From Flavobacteriaceae bacterium UBA4166 (GTDB lineage Bacteria > Bacteroidota > Bacteroidia > Flavobacteriales > Flavobacteriaceae), in assembly GCA_002379985.1 (NCBI GenBank), contig DFVG01000003.1, forward strand, positions 1 through 64,000: a stretch of DNA of 64,000 bases, read 5' to 3'. The first letter of the stretch is position 1. Each line of letters starts with the position of its first letter. The position numbers and the translations under genes are program-made. This document shows, in pieces, positions 44,058-52,213 of the stretch. The notes below the pieces were generated by a model. The model made no database searches and was not told the DNA's origin. It worked only from the letters and a program-made list of their open reading frames with translations.

Positions 44058-45368
44058 ATGGGAACATTTCAAATTGAAGGAGGACATCAACTTAAAGGTG
44101 AGATCACTCCTCAGGGGGCGAAGAATGAAGCCCTACAAATTCTTTGTGCAGTACTTCTTACTCCTGAAAAAGTGACCATCAATAACATTCCGGACATTCG
44201 GGATGTCAACAAGCTCATTAAGATTTTAGAACACCTTGGAGTAAAGGTCGAGAAACTTGGAAAAGGAAGCTATTCTTTCCAATCAGATGCGCTGGACCTT
44301 AGTTACTTAGAATCTGCTTTGTTTAAAGAAGAAGGGAGCTCTCTTCGCGGATCGATCATGATCGTAGGCCCTTTATTGGCGCGCTTCGGAAAAGGATATA
44401 TTCCACGTCCCGGTGGCGATAAGATTGGGCGACGCCGACTCGATACACACTTCGAAGGCTTTATAAAACTAGGTGCTTCTTTCCGCTATAATAAAGAAGA
44501 ACGATTTTATGGGGTGGAAGCGTCAAACGGACTCAATGGTACGTACATGCTGCTAGATCAAGCGTCGGTAACCGGTACTGCTAATATTGTGATGGCTGCA
44601 GTGTTGGCGAAAGGAACGACCACCATTTATAATGCAGCTTGCGAGCCTTACCTACAACAGTTGTGTAAGATGCTGAACAGCATGGGGGCGAAGATTAGTG
44701 GGGTAGGTTCTAACTTATTGACCATTGAAGGTGTTACTGAGCTTGGTGGATGCCAGCACCGCATCCTTCCGGATATGATTGAGATCGGAAGTTGGATTGG
44801 ATTGGCGGCCATGACCAAGAGCGAACTGACAATTAAAAATGTAAGCTGGGATAATCTGGGGCTAATACCAGATACCTTTCGGAAACTTGGGATTACGCTA
44901 GAAAAACGGGAAGACGATATTTACATTCCATCACATAATGAATACGAGATTCAAGGGTATATTGATGGCTCTATTCTCACGGTGGCAGATGCACCTTGGC
45001 CCGGATTTACACCTGATCTACTGAGTATTGTTCTTGTCACCTGTACGCAGGCAAAAGGAAGCGTATTGATTCATCAAAAAATGTTTGAGAGTAGATTGTT
45101 CTTTGTTGATAAGTTGATCGATATGGGAGCCAAGATCATTCTTTGTGATCCGCACCGAGCAACGGTAATTGGTCATAACTTTGAATCAACATTAAAAGCG
45201 ACCACCATGACTTCCCCAGACATCCGAGCGGGAATCTCCTTGTTGATCGCCGCACTTTCTGCGAAAGGCACAAGCACCATTCATAACATTGAGCAAATTG
45301 ATCGAGGCTATGAAAATATCGACGAGCGACTACGTGCAGTTGGTGCGAAGATTGTACGTACCGAATAA
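44058..45368 (+). CDS. murA: UDP-N-acetylglucosamine 1-carboxyvinyltransferase
   Basis: This 436-residue EPSP-synthase-like enzyme transfers enolpyruvate to UDP-GlcNAc, the first committed step of peptidoglycan synthesis. Conserved parts are GAKNEALQILCAVLL, MIVGPLLARFGKG, the loop RPGGDKIGRRRLDTH, and ESRLFFVDKLIDMGA near the C-terminus. Residue 121 in the active-site loop is Asp where E. coli has Cys115, the residue alkylated by fosfomycin. The same change makes MurA insensitive in mycobacteria and chlamydiae. A terminator follows. Confidence 0.97.
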   Translation: MGTFQIEGGHQLKGEITPQGAKNEALQILCAVLLTPEKVTINNIPDIRDVNKLIKILEHLGVKVEKLGKGSYSFQSDALDLSYLESALFKEEGSSLRGSIMIVGPLLARFGKGYIPRPGGDKIGRRRLDTHFEGFIKLGASFRYNKEERFYGVEASNGLNGTYMLLDQASVTGTANIVMAAVLAKGTTTIYNAACEPYLQQLCKMLNSMGAKISGVGSNLLTIEGVTELGGCQHRILPDMIEIGSWIGLAAMTKSELTIKNVSWDNLGLIPDTFRKLGITLEKREDDIYIPSHNEYEIQGYIDGSILTVADAPWPGFTPDLLSIVLVTCTQAKGSVLIHQKMFESRLFFVDKLIDMGAKIILCDPHRATVIGHNFESTLKATTMTSPDIRAGISLLIAALSAKGTSTIHNIEQIDRGYENIDERLRAVGAKIVRTE

Positions 45369-45383
45369 GAACTTAAGATGAAC

Positions 45384-45419
45384 AACAAAAAAGCCGCTTT
45401 ACGAAGCGGCTTTTTTGTT
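45384..45419. terminator. Strong bidirectional terminator
   Basis: AACAAAAAAGCCGCTT and AAGCGGCTTTTTTGTT form a 16-bp perfect stem with a TACG loop. It serves murA and the convergent coiled-coil gene, whose stop codon lies at its edge. Confidence 0.94.
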
Positions 45420-46002
45420 ATCCTTTTTTCTGTTTATTGATTTCGTCCTGAAGTTTTCGACGTAGTTGCTGTTCTCGCTCTAAGGTACGCTGTCGATGCG
45501 TTTCAAACTCTTCTTCTGTTTCTGCTAATTTCAGCTGTGCAGCACGTGTATCTCGATGGCTGCTTTTAAACTTATAGACCAAAAAGGCAACGCCGGCAAT
45601 CAATACTAAAATGATGGTCCACATAATTCCATTGTACGTAGCTTTCGGAAGCAAGGCACCTAAAAAAGAAATTCCGTCTTCGCGTTTTTTAGAAAGCGTC
45701 AAATCTTCTTGAGTGGTTTTTAGATCCTGACTCAAGGTGTTGATCTGATTGTCTTGTTTTGTGATGGTGGTCTGTGAAGAGTCAATCTCTGCTTCTAAAG
45801 CCGCAATTGAGTCGAATACTGATTTCTTAAGATCATTGAGTTTGTAGATCTTCACCACTTTGTAGTCCTGATATCGATTGGAGTTTTCAATGACATCAGT
45901 AAACTGTCCTTCTAGGGTGTTGGGGAGTTCCGTTTCTTGCTCTTGGGCATTGAGGATGCCTGCAGTGAGCAATAGCGCGAAAGTAATTCTAAAAAGCTTC
46001 AT
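45418..46002 (-). CDS. Coiled-coil membrane protein of unknown function
   Basis: This 194-residue protein has a signal peptide (LFRITFALLLTAGILNAQ), a periplasmic coiled coil (about 60-105), a membrane helix (MWTIILVLIAGVAFLVY, about 126-143) and a basic, heptad-rich cytoplasmic tail (HRDTRAAQLKLAETEEEF to the end). The two coiled coils on either side of the membrane suggest a dimeric bridging or sensor role. I do not see any catalytic motif. It is monocistronic. Confidence 0.78.
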   Translation of the reverse strand: MKLFRITFALLLTAGILNAQEQETELPNTLEGQFTDVIENSNRYQDYKVVKIYKLNDLKKSVFDSIAALEAEIDSSQTTITKQDNQINTLSQDLKTTQEDLTLSKKREDGISFLGALLPKATYNGIMWTIILVLIAGVAFLVYKFKSSHRDTRAAQLKLAETEEEFETHRQRTLEREQQLRRKLQDEINKQKKG

Positions 46003-46087
46003 ACGTTGTTTGTTAGGTCGTCTTTAAATACGCCACAAGAGTAGAAAAATTGTGTAAAAATGCCTAATTTTTAAAGTACATTAGACT

Positions 46088-46321
46088 TTATTTAACAGCC
46101 GTACACATCCCAATACGTTGGCACGAAAGGGCTCCTGAAGGACAGCGTGATACCTGTTGTGCAATCCTTTCTGAAGAAGCCGCATCCAAGTGTATCCAGG
46201 GAATCACAGCGGTTCTAAATACTTCAGAGAGCTCTTGCGCACAATGTTCAGAATGGGTACATTTTTTCGGGTCATATCTAACGGTAATTTCACCGTTAGT
46301 GTAGGTATTTGGGGTATTCAT
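46088..46321 (-). CDS. Small (4Fe-4S) mono-cluster protein
   Basis: This 77-residue protein fits the Fer4_19 (YjdI-like) family. Four cysteines, in CTHSEHC, RCPSGALSC and a further CQ/C position, can bind one cluster: C20, C26 and C58-C64 are the likely ligands. Such proteins act as small electron carriers. A short N-terminal beta strand (GEITVRYDPKKC) is typical. It is alone on its strand between two spacers. Confidence 0.82.
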   Translation of the reverse strand: MNTPNTYTNGEITVRYDPKKCTHSEHCAQELSEVFRTAVIPWIHLDAASSERIAQQVSRCPSGALSCQRIGMCTAVK

Positions 46322-46419
46322 ATCATTTGCAATTTGGGGGCGATACCGTAAATAATATCGATAAATATATTAAAATATTCGATAAAAAGCGTTTTTAGAG
46401 AATATTCGTACATGAAGTG

Positions 46420-47727
46420 TTAGGAAACTGCTTTCTTGTAGGTGCTCAAGGCACGCTCTCTCGCGTCTTTATGAACGACCATGCGTTCGGGGTAATCATC
46501 AGTATCATATTCTTCGATCCACGCCGAAACGTACGCTTCCTTCTTATCAAACTTTTTCAATTGTGATTCTGGATTAAATATTCGGAAATAAGGCGCGGCA
46601 TCAACGCCACTTCCCGCGGCCCATTGCCAGTTGCCTACGTTGCTCGCCTGTTCGTAGTCCAACAATTTTTCAGCAAAATAAGCCTCTCCCCAGCGCCAAT
46701 CGATCAATAGATGCTTGCATAAAAAACTGGCAACCACCATCCGCACTCGGTTGTGCATATATCCGGTTTCATTGAGTTGTCGCATACCGGCATCCACCAT
46801 AGGGTACCCAGTCTTGCCTTGTTTCCATTGTTCAAATTCGTCTTCGTTGTTTCGCCATTTGATACGGTCATATTTCTTCCGAAAGGCATTGTTCACTGTT
46901 TCCGGAAAATGATACAGGATCTGCATAAAGAATTCTCTCCAGATCAATTCCTCCCAAAAGGTTTCATTCTTTTCGGCAATTGCTTTCTTTACCATCTTGC
47001 GAATACTTACCGTACCAAAACGCAAGTGCGGACCTAGCCTTGAAGTGCCTTCTTCCGCAGGAAAATTACGAGTATCTTCATAGGCTTGTATGGTCGTAGG
47101 CGTTACATCGTATTCCGGAATTTCAATGCTCGATCGGGTAAAGCCCATATCAGATAAAGAGATATTGGGTAAGCGTGTATGCGCTATGACATTTTCTAGG
47201 TGACTGCTCGTATAATAGATGTTGAGGTCTTTTTCTTTCTTGAAAGCTTCTTTCCATTTCTTCATATAAGGCGTGTAAACCACATACGGGTCGCCGTCGT
47301 CTTTTACCACTTCATCTTTCTCAAAGATCACTTGATCTTTATAGGTATGGAAGCCAATATCTTTAGTGTCTAGAAATTCTTTAATTTCTTTATCACGTTC
47401 CTGTGCGTAAGGCTCATAATCGTGATTCGTGATAACATGTTGCACATTAAAGTTGGAAGTAATCTCTTTAAATGCCTGCAATGGTGTAGTGTAGTACATG
47501 GCAATACTACTATTGTGATCTTTCTGAAGGCTATCTCGCATCTTTTGAAGCGTATCGAAGATGAACGTAACGCGGGCATCATCTTCCGGAAGTTCAGTGA
47601 GAATATTCTTATCAAAAATAAAGACCGGTAACACGGGGTGTTTTCCGTGAAGCGCTTTGTAAAACCCTACATTGTCATCCAATCGAAGGTCTCTTCGAAA
47701 CCAAAATATATTCACCTTATCTGCCAT
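46420..47727 (-). CDS. phrB: Deoxyribodipyrimidine photolyase
   Basis: This 435-residue cryptochrome/photolyase family protein has the N-terminal antenna domain (NIFWFRRDLRLDDN) and the FAD domain with RLGPHLRFGTVSIRKM, WEELIWREFFMQIL, MRQLNETGYMHNRVRMVVASF and the typical WQWAAGSGVDAAPYFRIFNP. It should repair cyclobutane pyrimidine dimers with blue light. It is the third or fourth gene of an operon with an SDR and an SRPBCC protein. Confidence 0.95.
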   Translation of the reverse strand: MADKVNIFWFRRDLRLDDNVGFYKALHGKHPVLPVFIFDKNILTELPEDDARVTFIFDTLQKMRDSLQKDHNSSIAMYYTTPLQAFKEITSNFNVQHVITNHDYEPYAQERDKEIKEFLDTKDIGFHTYKDQVIFEKDEVVKDDGDPYVVYTPYMKKWKEAFKKEKDLNIYYTSSHLENVIAHTRLPNISLSDMGFTRSSIEIPEYDVTPTTIQAYEDTRNFPAEEGTSRLGPHLRFGTVSIRKMVKKAIAEKNETFWEELIWREFFMQILYHFPETVNNAFRKKYDRIKWRNNEDEFEQWKQGKTGYPMVDAGMRQLNETGYMHNRVRMVVASFLCKHLLIDWRWGEAYFAEKLLDYEQASNVGNWQWAAGSGVDAAPYFRIFNPESQLKKFDKKEAYVSAWIEEYDTDDYPERMVVHKDARERALSTYKKAVS

Positions 47728-47728
47728 C

Positions 47729-48424
47729 TTACTGAGTGTTGAGAGTTGACATTCCTCCGTCTACACCAAGTACTTGTCCTGTCATCCAAGAAGAACGATC
47801 GCTAAGCAAAAAGGCTGCCATCTGTGCGATGTCCTTATCTGTTCCTACTCGCTGTAGCGGATGACGTTTCGCCATTTTTTCTTTTTTGTCTTCGTTAGAA
47901 AGTAATTTATCAGCCAATGGGGTATCTGTGAGGGATGGAGCAATAACATTGACCCGAAAGCTTGGAGCATATTCTGCTGCGAGGGCCTTTGCAAATCCTT
48001 CAATAGCGCCTTTGGCCGCAGCCACACTAGTATGAAAAGGCATGCCTACTTTTACCGCGACTGTACTGAAAAAGACCAAACTGGCCTGATCTGATTTTTT
48101 TAACTTCGGAAGCAATGCATGTACGGTTTTAACCAAACCGGTGAAGTTGATGTTCATATCGGCTTCAAAACTTTCCGCAGACATCATTTTAAAAGGTTTA
48201 AGCTGAATGCTTCCCGGGCAATACACGAATCCGTCAATTTGTTCAGGAAGCGCTAGTGTTGAAATATCATCTTTAGAAACATCAAAGGTGAGATGCGTAC
48301 AATCTTTAGGAATATTTTCGTTTGAGCGGGATGCGATGTAAACGGAATGGTTTTCTTGTAGTAGGTTGGCGATCGCGTGGCCAATGCCATAGGAACCTCC
48401 AATTAATAGTATATTTTTGCTCAT
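47729..48424 (-). CDS. Short-chain dehydrogenase/reductase
   Basis: This 231-residue SDR has the NAD(P)-binding GGSYGIGHAIANLL, the NAG-like position CPGSIQL and a catalytic region with FFSTVAVKVGMPFHTSVAAAKG, where the usual Y-x3-K tetrad is altered: HTSVAAAKG has His where Tyr is expected. The Lys is kept. It may therefore be catalytically changed. The C-terminal GQVLGVDGGMST is normal. It lies one base after the photolyase start (upstream of it on the strand) and overlaps the SRPBCC gene. Confidence 0.9.
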   Translation of the reverse strand: MSKNILLIGGSYGIGHAIANLLQENHSVYIASRSNENIPKDCTHLTFDVSKDDISTLALPEQIDGFVYCPGSIQLKPFKMMSAESFEADMNINFTGLVKTVHALLPKLKKSDQASLVFFSTVAVKVGMPFHTSVAAAKGAIEGFAKALAAEYAPSFRVNVIAPSLTDTPLADKLLSNEDKKEKMAKRHPLQRVGTDKDIAQMAAFLLSDRSSWMTGQVLGVDGGMSTLNTQ

Positions 48425-48891
48425 GATGATTTATATGTTCCGAAGCGTTGCTCTAAAGCTTGCTTCCGATATTCAAAAATTTCATTCAGTTTTGGTTTTA
48501 CGAGGAAGGGATGTGCCCATTTTCCAATAATTCCGAAGGGTAATTTATAATGAATAACATCTTCCATTTCTACGCCACCCTCTATAGGTCTTAGAAAATG
48601 CTTGTGATGCCACAAAGAATAAGGGCCAAAACGTTGCTCATCCACAAAATATTCACCCTCTTTAACGTGGGTGATTTCAGTAACCCAAGACGTTTTAATT
48701 CCTGCAATGGGAGTAACAATATATTCAATGATCTGACCGGCGTACATAGATCTCTCTCCTCCGGAAACAATATGAAATCCCATATAGTCTGGAGTGATGA
48801 CCTTAAGATTCTTTGGGTCAGACAAGAATTCCCACGCTTCTTCTAGTGAAATAGGAAACCGTTGCTGTGCCCGAAGGGTAAAAATCTTCAT
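48421..48891 (-). CDS. SRPBCC (coenzyme Q-binding/START-like) protein
   Basis: This 156-residue protein matches the YfiT/COQ10-like SRPBCC pattern: LRAQQRFPISLEEAWEFL, DPKNLKVITPDYMGF, WVTEITHVKEGEYFVDEQRFGPY and LPFGIIGKWAHPFLVKPKL. Genes of this type are common in photolyase operons of Bacteroidota, next to an SDR, as here. The ligand is unknown. It overlaps the SDR by four bases and, upstream, a broken small gene by four bases (ATGA). Confidence 0.9.
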   Translation of the reverse strand: MKIFTLRAQQRFPISLEEAWEFLSDPKNLKVITPDYMGFHIVSGGERSMYAGQIIEYIVTPIAGIKTSWVTEITHVKEGEYFVDEQRFGPYSLWHHKHFLRPIEGGVEMEDVIHYKLPFGIIGKWAHPFLVKPKLNEIFEYRKQALEQRFGTYKSS

Positions 48892-49023
48892 AGACTTACG
48901 TTACGTAGGTTATCTGCCTTTTCCGTAGGTAAGTTTTCTGTTGATCCTAACCAATCTGTAAATGTCTTGTGTAATTCTATTCCTGCTACGGAATCCGAAT
49001 ATTTTCTTTAGAATTTGATACAT
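48888..49023 (-). pseudogene. Frameshifted 44-codon gene heading the photolyase operon
   Basis: ATG at 49023 opens MYQILKKIFGF in one frame. A second frame continues KYSDSVAGIELHKTFTDW and then LGSTENLPTEKADNLRNVSL, and its TGA overlaps the SRPBCC start as ATGA, the same coupling as between the next two genes. The total is 136 bases, one more than a multiple of three. Removing one base, for instance in the AAAA run at about 49000, joins both parts into a 44-residue protein. The second frame has no ATG, GTG or TTG start of its own. A mutation, a sequencing error or programmed frameshifting would all fit. Confidence 0.5.
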
Positions 49024-49085
49024 CGCTTATTTTTTTCTTTAAAGGTACGGTGCAGGTATCAGATACTAAAGCATTTAAAAAAAGA

Positions 49086-49748
49086 TTAACAGTTGTCATT
49101 GCAGCAGTTATCGTCTTTCACGAGTCGGCAACTTACTACTGCTAATAGCATGCCTAGAACAGGTGCTAACAGATAAATCCATAGACTATTTAATTGACCC
49201 GATAATACCGCAGGCGAAAGGGATCTAGCAGGATTCATGGAAGCCCCGGTAAGCGGACCAGCAAACATTGCTTCCAACAACACCACACCGCCAATAGCGA
49301 TTCCGGCGATGACTCCAATTTCCTTGGCTCCTGTAGAAACGTGGATGATGACGAGCATTAAGAGGTACGAGAGAATACATTCCAAAATGAAGACTTTCCA
49401 AACTTCCCAGTTCGGTACGGTGGCTCCAAGGTTTTGTTCTTCTGGAAACATAATTAAGAGCAATACGCTCGCAATAAATGCCCCCACACATTGCGCAATC
49501 ACATATTTAGGAACTTCCCTCCACGAAAATTTTTTAGCGAAAGCAAAAGCAATGGTGACGGCCGGATTGATATGAGCTCCGCTAATATCACCAAAAGCGT
49601 ATATCATAGCCATCACGATAAACCCAAAGGTGAGTGCGATACCCACATGAGTGATGGTCCCTCCGGTGTATTGATCAATGACAATAGCACCCGTTCCGCA
49701 GAAGACCAAACCGAAAGTCCCAATGGCTTCAGAAATATATCGTTTCAC
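49086..49748 (-). CDS. aqpZ: Aquaporin/MIP family channel
   Basis: This 220-residue six-helix channel of the major intrinsic protein family has both half-helix motifs: SGAHINPAVTIAFAFAKKF (first NPA) and GASMNPARSLSPAVLSG (second NPA). The N-terminal signature is SEAIGTFGLVFCGTGAI. The selectivity residues suit a water or small-neutral-solute channel. The C-terminus ends in a cysteine-rich CCNDNC. It lies 62 bases before the photolyase-linked genes and shares their strand. Confidence 0.9.
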   Translation of the reverse strand: MKRYISEAIGTFGLVFCGTGAIVIDQYTGGTITHVGIALTFGFIVMAMIYAFGDISGAHINPAVTIAFAFAKKFSWREVPKYVIAQCVGAFIASVLLLIMFPEEQNLGATVPNWEVWKVFILECILSYLLMLVIIHVSTGAKEIGVIAGIAIGGVVLLEAMFAGPLTGASMNPARSLSPAVLSGQLNSLWIYLLAPVLGMLLAVVSCRLVKDDNCCNDNC

Positions 49749-49753
49749 GAAAA

Positions 49754-49761
49754 CAAAGATA
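49754..49761 (-). promoter_or_regulatory. -7 box at the aquaporin start codon
   Basis: Plus-strand CAAAGATA reads TATCTTTG on the minus strand, an exact match. It ends five bases before the ATG (49748-49746), so a start point about four bases further would leave only a base or two of leader. Confidence 0.5.
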
Positions 49762-49855
49762 GAACGTTCAATATCATTTCATTTTAAACTTTTGTTAACA
49801 AACCTATAGGCGATCTAATTGTATTTTCGTAGAAACCAAAAAACACATATCCACA

Positions 49856-50701
49856 ATGAAAAAATTTCTTCTATTACTCTGTGTGCTAGTTGCTTCTAGT
49901 GCTGTCTACGCACAGTTGGAAACCCCTGCACCCAGTCCGTTTCAAAAAATGGAACAAAAAGTAGGACTAACCGATATTACGTTAGAATATTCCCGACCCT
50001 CCATGAAAGGTCGTAATATCTTTGGCGGATTAGTACCTTTTGATAAAGTATGGCGTACCGGGGCCAATGAAAATACGAAAGTTACCTTCGACACCGATGT
50101 TGAGATTGGTGGAAAAACCGTAAAGGCCGGAACGTACGCGATTTACACAAAACCTATGGCTCAGAATTGGGAAATTATGTTCTATACAGACACCAATAAT
50201 TGGGGATTGCCTCAGGAATGGGACGAGAGCAAAGTTGCTGCGAAAGTAACCGCTCCAGTATATCCTTTACCAACAGATATTGAGACCTTCACCATGTCAT
50301 TTGATGATGTTACCAACGATGGCGTGAACCTAGGGATGATGTGGGAGCGTACATATGTAGCTGCTCCTATCAAAGTGCCTACTGATAAAATGGTAACGGC
50401 CAATATCGAACGGGTCATGGGCGGTCCTTCTGCCAATGACTACTATCAGGCTGCCGTCTATTATTTACAAGCCGGAAAAGATATGGAAAAAGCGAAGACT
50501 TGGATTAACAAGGCGATCGACATGCGGGAGCAACCAGCCTTTTGGTTCTATCGTCAAAAATCGCTGATTTATGCCGAATCGGGAGATAAGAAAGGAGCTG
50601 TAACGGCTGCTAAGAAATCGTTAGAACTGGCAAAAGAAGCAGGAAATAGTGACTACGTGGCATTAAACACCAAATCCCTGAAAGAATGGGGCGCCATGTA
50701 A
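49856..50701 (+). CDS. DUF2911 domain secreted protein
   Basis: This 281-residue protein has a signal peptide (LLLLCVLVASSAVYAQ) and the DUF2911 domain (about 25-175): PSPFQKMEQKVGLTDITLEY, FGGLVPFDKVWRTGANENTK, and GTYAIYTKPMAQNWEIMFY. The C-terminal 100 residues are two or more TPR-like helix pairs (ANDYYQAAVYYLQAGKDMEK, FWFYRQKSLIYAES). Function is unknown. A TATTTTCG box at 49822-49829 is a near-match promoter. Confidence 0.88.
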   Translation: MKKFLLLLCVLVASSAVYAQLETPAPSPFQKMEQKVGLTDITLEYSRPSMKGRNIFGGLVPFDKVWRTGANENTKVTFDTDVEIGGKTVKAGTYAIYTKPMAQNWEIMFYTDTNNWGLPQEWDESKVAAKVTAPVYPLPTDIETFTMSFDDVTNDGVNLGMMWERTYVAAPIKVPTDKMVTANIERVMGGPSANDYYQAAVYYLQAGKDMEKAKTWINKAIDMREQPAFWFYRQKSLIYAESGDKKGAVTAAKKSLELAKEAGNSDYVALNTKSLKEWGAM

Positions 50702-50724
50702 TCGAGACATTTTAATTAAAAGAA

Positions 50725-50749
50725 AAGCACCGATTTCGGTGCTTTTTTT
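50725..50749. terminator. Intrinsic terminator
   Basis: AAGCACCGA pairs with TCGGTGCTT with a tight loop, followed by seven T's on the plus strand. The AraC-type regulator's stop codon (50748-50750) lies in the T run of this convergent junction. Confidence 0.9.
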
Positions 50750-51623
50750 ATGCATATACTTTTTTGAGTTCGTTGCGGTATTCGGAAGGACTCTTACCGG
50801 TATACGCCTTAAACTTCTTACTGAAATGAGAAAAGTTATTGAACCCGCATTCAAAGCAAATATCCGTGATGCTTCGTTGTTCTTCCATCAGTAACTTGGA
50901 AGCGTGTACCAATCGATATTCATTGACAAACTGCGTGAAGGTCTTGTTGGTTTTCTTTTTGAAATACCGACTAAAAGCGGGCGCTGTCATGTTCACTAAC
51001 TGGGCTATTTCTGAAAGTGAAATAGTACGTTTGAACTCCTTGCTAACAAAACAATAGATGGTGTCAAGCCGTTCGGTATCTTGTGGTTTCGATTCTAATA
51101 CTACCTGTTCTACATTCAATAAAGTGTAATCTTCAGCATCTGCCAACAGTTTTAGAATATTCAAAAATTCTAGTAACCGAGTGTACGTATCTAACTGTTC
51201 TAGTTCTTCTAATCGTGGGCCGACTACTTTTTTTGTAGTATCATGGAATGCTATTCCTTGTTTTCCCCGAACAAATAACTGTTTGATCGATTGCATTTCC
51301 GGTACATTGAAGAAATCGGTACCCAAGAAATCTTCTTTTACCTGAATGACCACTTCGCTCTTGTTTCCGGTGAGTCGGTCTGTAAATCCAAAATGCGGCA
51401 GGTGTGCTCCAATAAAGATCAGATCGCCATCGCTATAATAAGAAATGTGATTCCCAATATGACGTTTTCCTGACCCTCCATTAACATACACGATTTCCAT
51501 TTCCGGGTGAAAATGCCAATTCGGAACCAAATTATTAGAGGCGCTCTCATACTTACTCACTTTTAACGAACTGCCAAAGGAGGGTCTAATAGCTTCTAAG
51601 GATGGCGTTTTAGAATTTTTCAT
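50748..51623 (-). CDS. AraC-family transcriptional regulator with cupin sensor domain
   Basis: This 291-residue regulator has an N-terminal cupin (about 25-110; WHFHPEMEIVYVNGGSGKRH, then DLIFIGAHLPH) that may bind a sugar or small molecule. A C-terminal AraC DNA-binding domain (about 185-288) follows, with LAQLVNMTAPAFSRYFKKKT-like sequence and FECGFNNFSHFSKKFKAYTG, SPSEYRNEL. The neighbour on the other side is a small secreted protein, divergent from it. Confidence 0.91.
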   Translation of the reverse strand: MKNSKTPSLEAIRPSFGSSLKVSKYESASNNLVPNWHFHPEMEIVYVNGGSGKRHIGNHISYYSDGDLIFIGAHLPHFGFTDRLTGNKSEVVIQVKEDFLGTDFFNVPEMQSIKQLFVRGKQGIAFHDTTKKVVGPRLEELEQLDTYTRLLEFLNILKLLADAEDYTLLNVEQVVLESKPQDTERLDTIYCFVSKEFKRTISLSEIAQLVNMTAPAFSRYFKKKTNKTFTQFVNEYRLVHASKLLMEEQRSITDICFECGFNNFSHFSKKFKAYTGKSPSEYRNELKKVYA

Positions 51624-51661
51624 AGTTGAAAAATAAGGATTGCTGTGATATTCTGAATGTG

Positions 51662-51669
51662 CAAAATTA
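51662..51669 (-). promoter_or_regulatory. -7 box for the AraC regulator gene
   Basis: Plus-strand CAAAATTA reads TAATTTTG on the minus strand, an exact TAnnTTTG match, 38 bases upstream of the ATG. No TTG -33 box was seen. Confidence 0.45.
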
Positions 51670-51811
51670 CCTTAAATATGTAGTATTTTAACCTTATTAA
51701 AACGTTAAGTGTATGTTATTGATAATTAAGAACAGGTTTCTGCTAAAACAGTGGAGGTATACTGTTGGTTTTCGGCGCATCTTTGTATCACAAACCTTTA
51801 AAACCAATGTT

Positions 51812-52153
51812 ATGAAAACACTTAAAAACATTTTAGTAGGAATCGCTTTAATCGCCACAACATTAGGCTTACACGCAAATGATGCACGAATTATTGTTTC
51901 TGAAGAGAACAATGTAACGATCACCGAAGAGAACGATCTCGTTGAAGTATCGGTTCTTAATACACAACAGGAGATGTTTCAGTTACTAATCATTAGTCCG
52001 GAAGGAAAAATTGTCTTTGATGGATTTTTAGGAAACGAAGCAAGCCTCGGAAAGCAATTTGATTTTAACTCGGCTGCCGCCGGCACGTATAAGTTCAAGT
52101 TCGTGACCGGAAGTGGAGCCACCTTTTCCTATGATGTAACCGCCGGAAACTAA
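51812..52153 (+). CDS. Small secreted beta-rich protein
   Basis: This 113-residue protein has a signal peptide (NILVGIALIATTLGLHAND) and a mature part of alternating strands: NNVTITEENDLVEVSVLN, QLLIISPEGKIVFDGFLG and GTYKFKFVTGSGATFSYDV. The pattern resembles a single Ig-like or secretion-domain-like sandwich. A longer in-frame start at 51713 lies in the promoter region and is rejected; CATCTTTG at 51778-51785 is a near-match -7 box. It is divergent from the AraC gene. Function unknown. Confidence 0.75.
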   Translation: MKTLKNILVGIALIATTLGLHANDARIIVSEENNVTITEENDLVEVSVLNTQQEMFQLLIISPEGKIVFDGFLGNEASLGKQFDFNSAAAGTYKFKFVTGSGATFSYDVTAGN

Positions 52154-52187
52154 GTTGGCGTTACATTTGTTAATTAATCGTGGTTGA

Positions 52188-52213
52188 AGGGAGTTGGAAA
52201 CAGCTCCCTTTTT
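52188..52213 (+). terminator. Intrinsic terminator
   Basis: AGGGAGTT pairs with AGCTCCCT (one G-U) around GGAAAC, followed by TTTTT. It ends the small secreted-protein transcript just before the convergent symporter gene. Confidence 0.8.

Noticed and set aside
48910..49023. Basic 37-residue peptide read in the first frame alone before the SRPBCC gene
   Set aside because: Only its first 11 residues look protein-like. The continuation is rich in Arg and Asn, and the adjacent frame gives a better protein that is coupled to the next gene.
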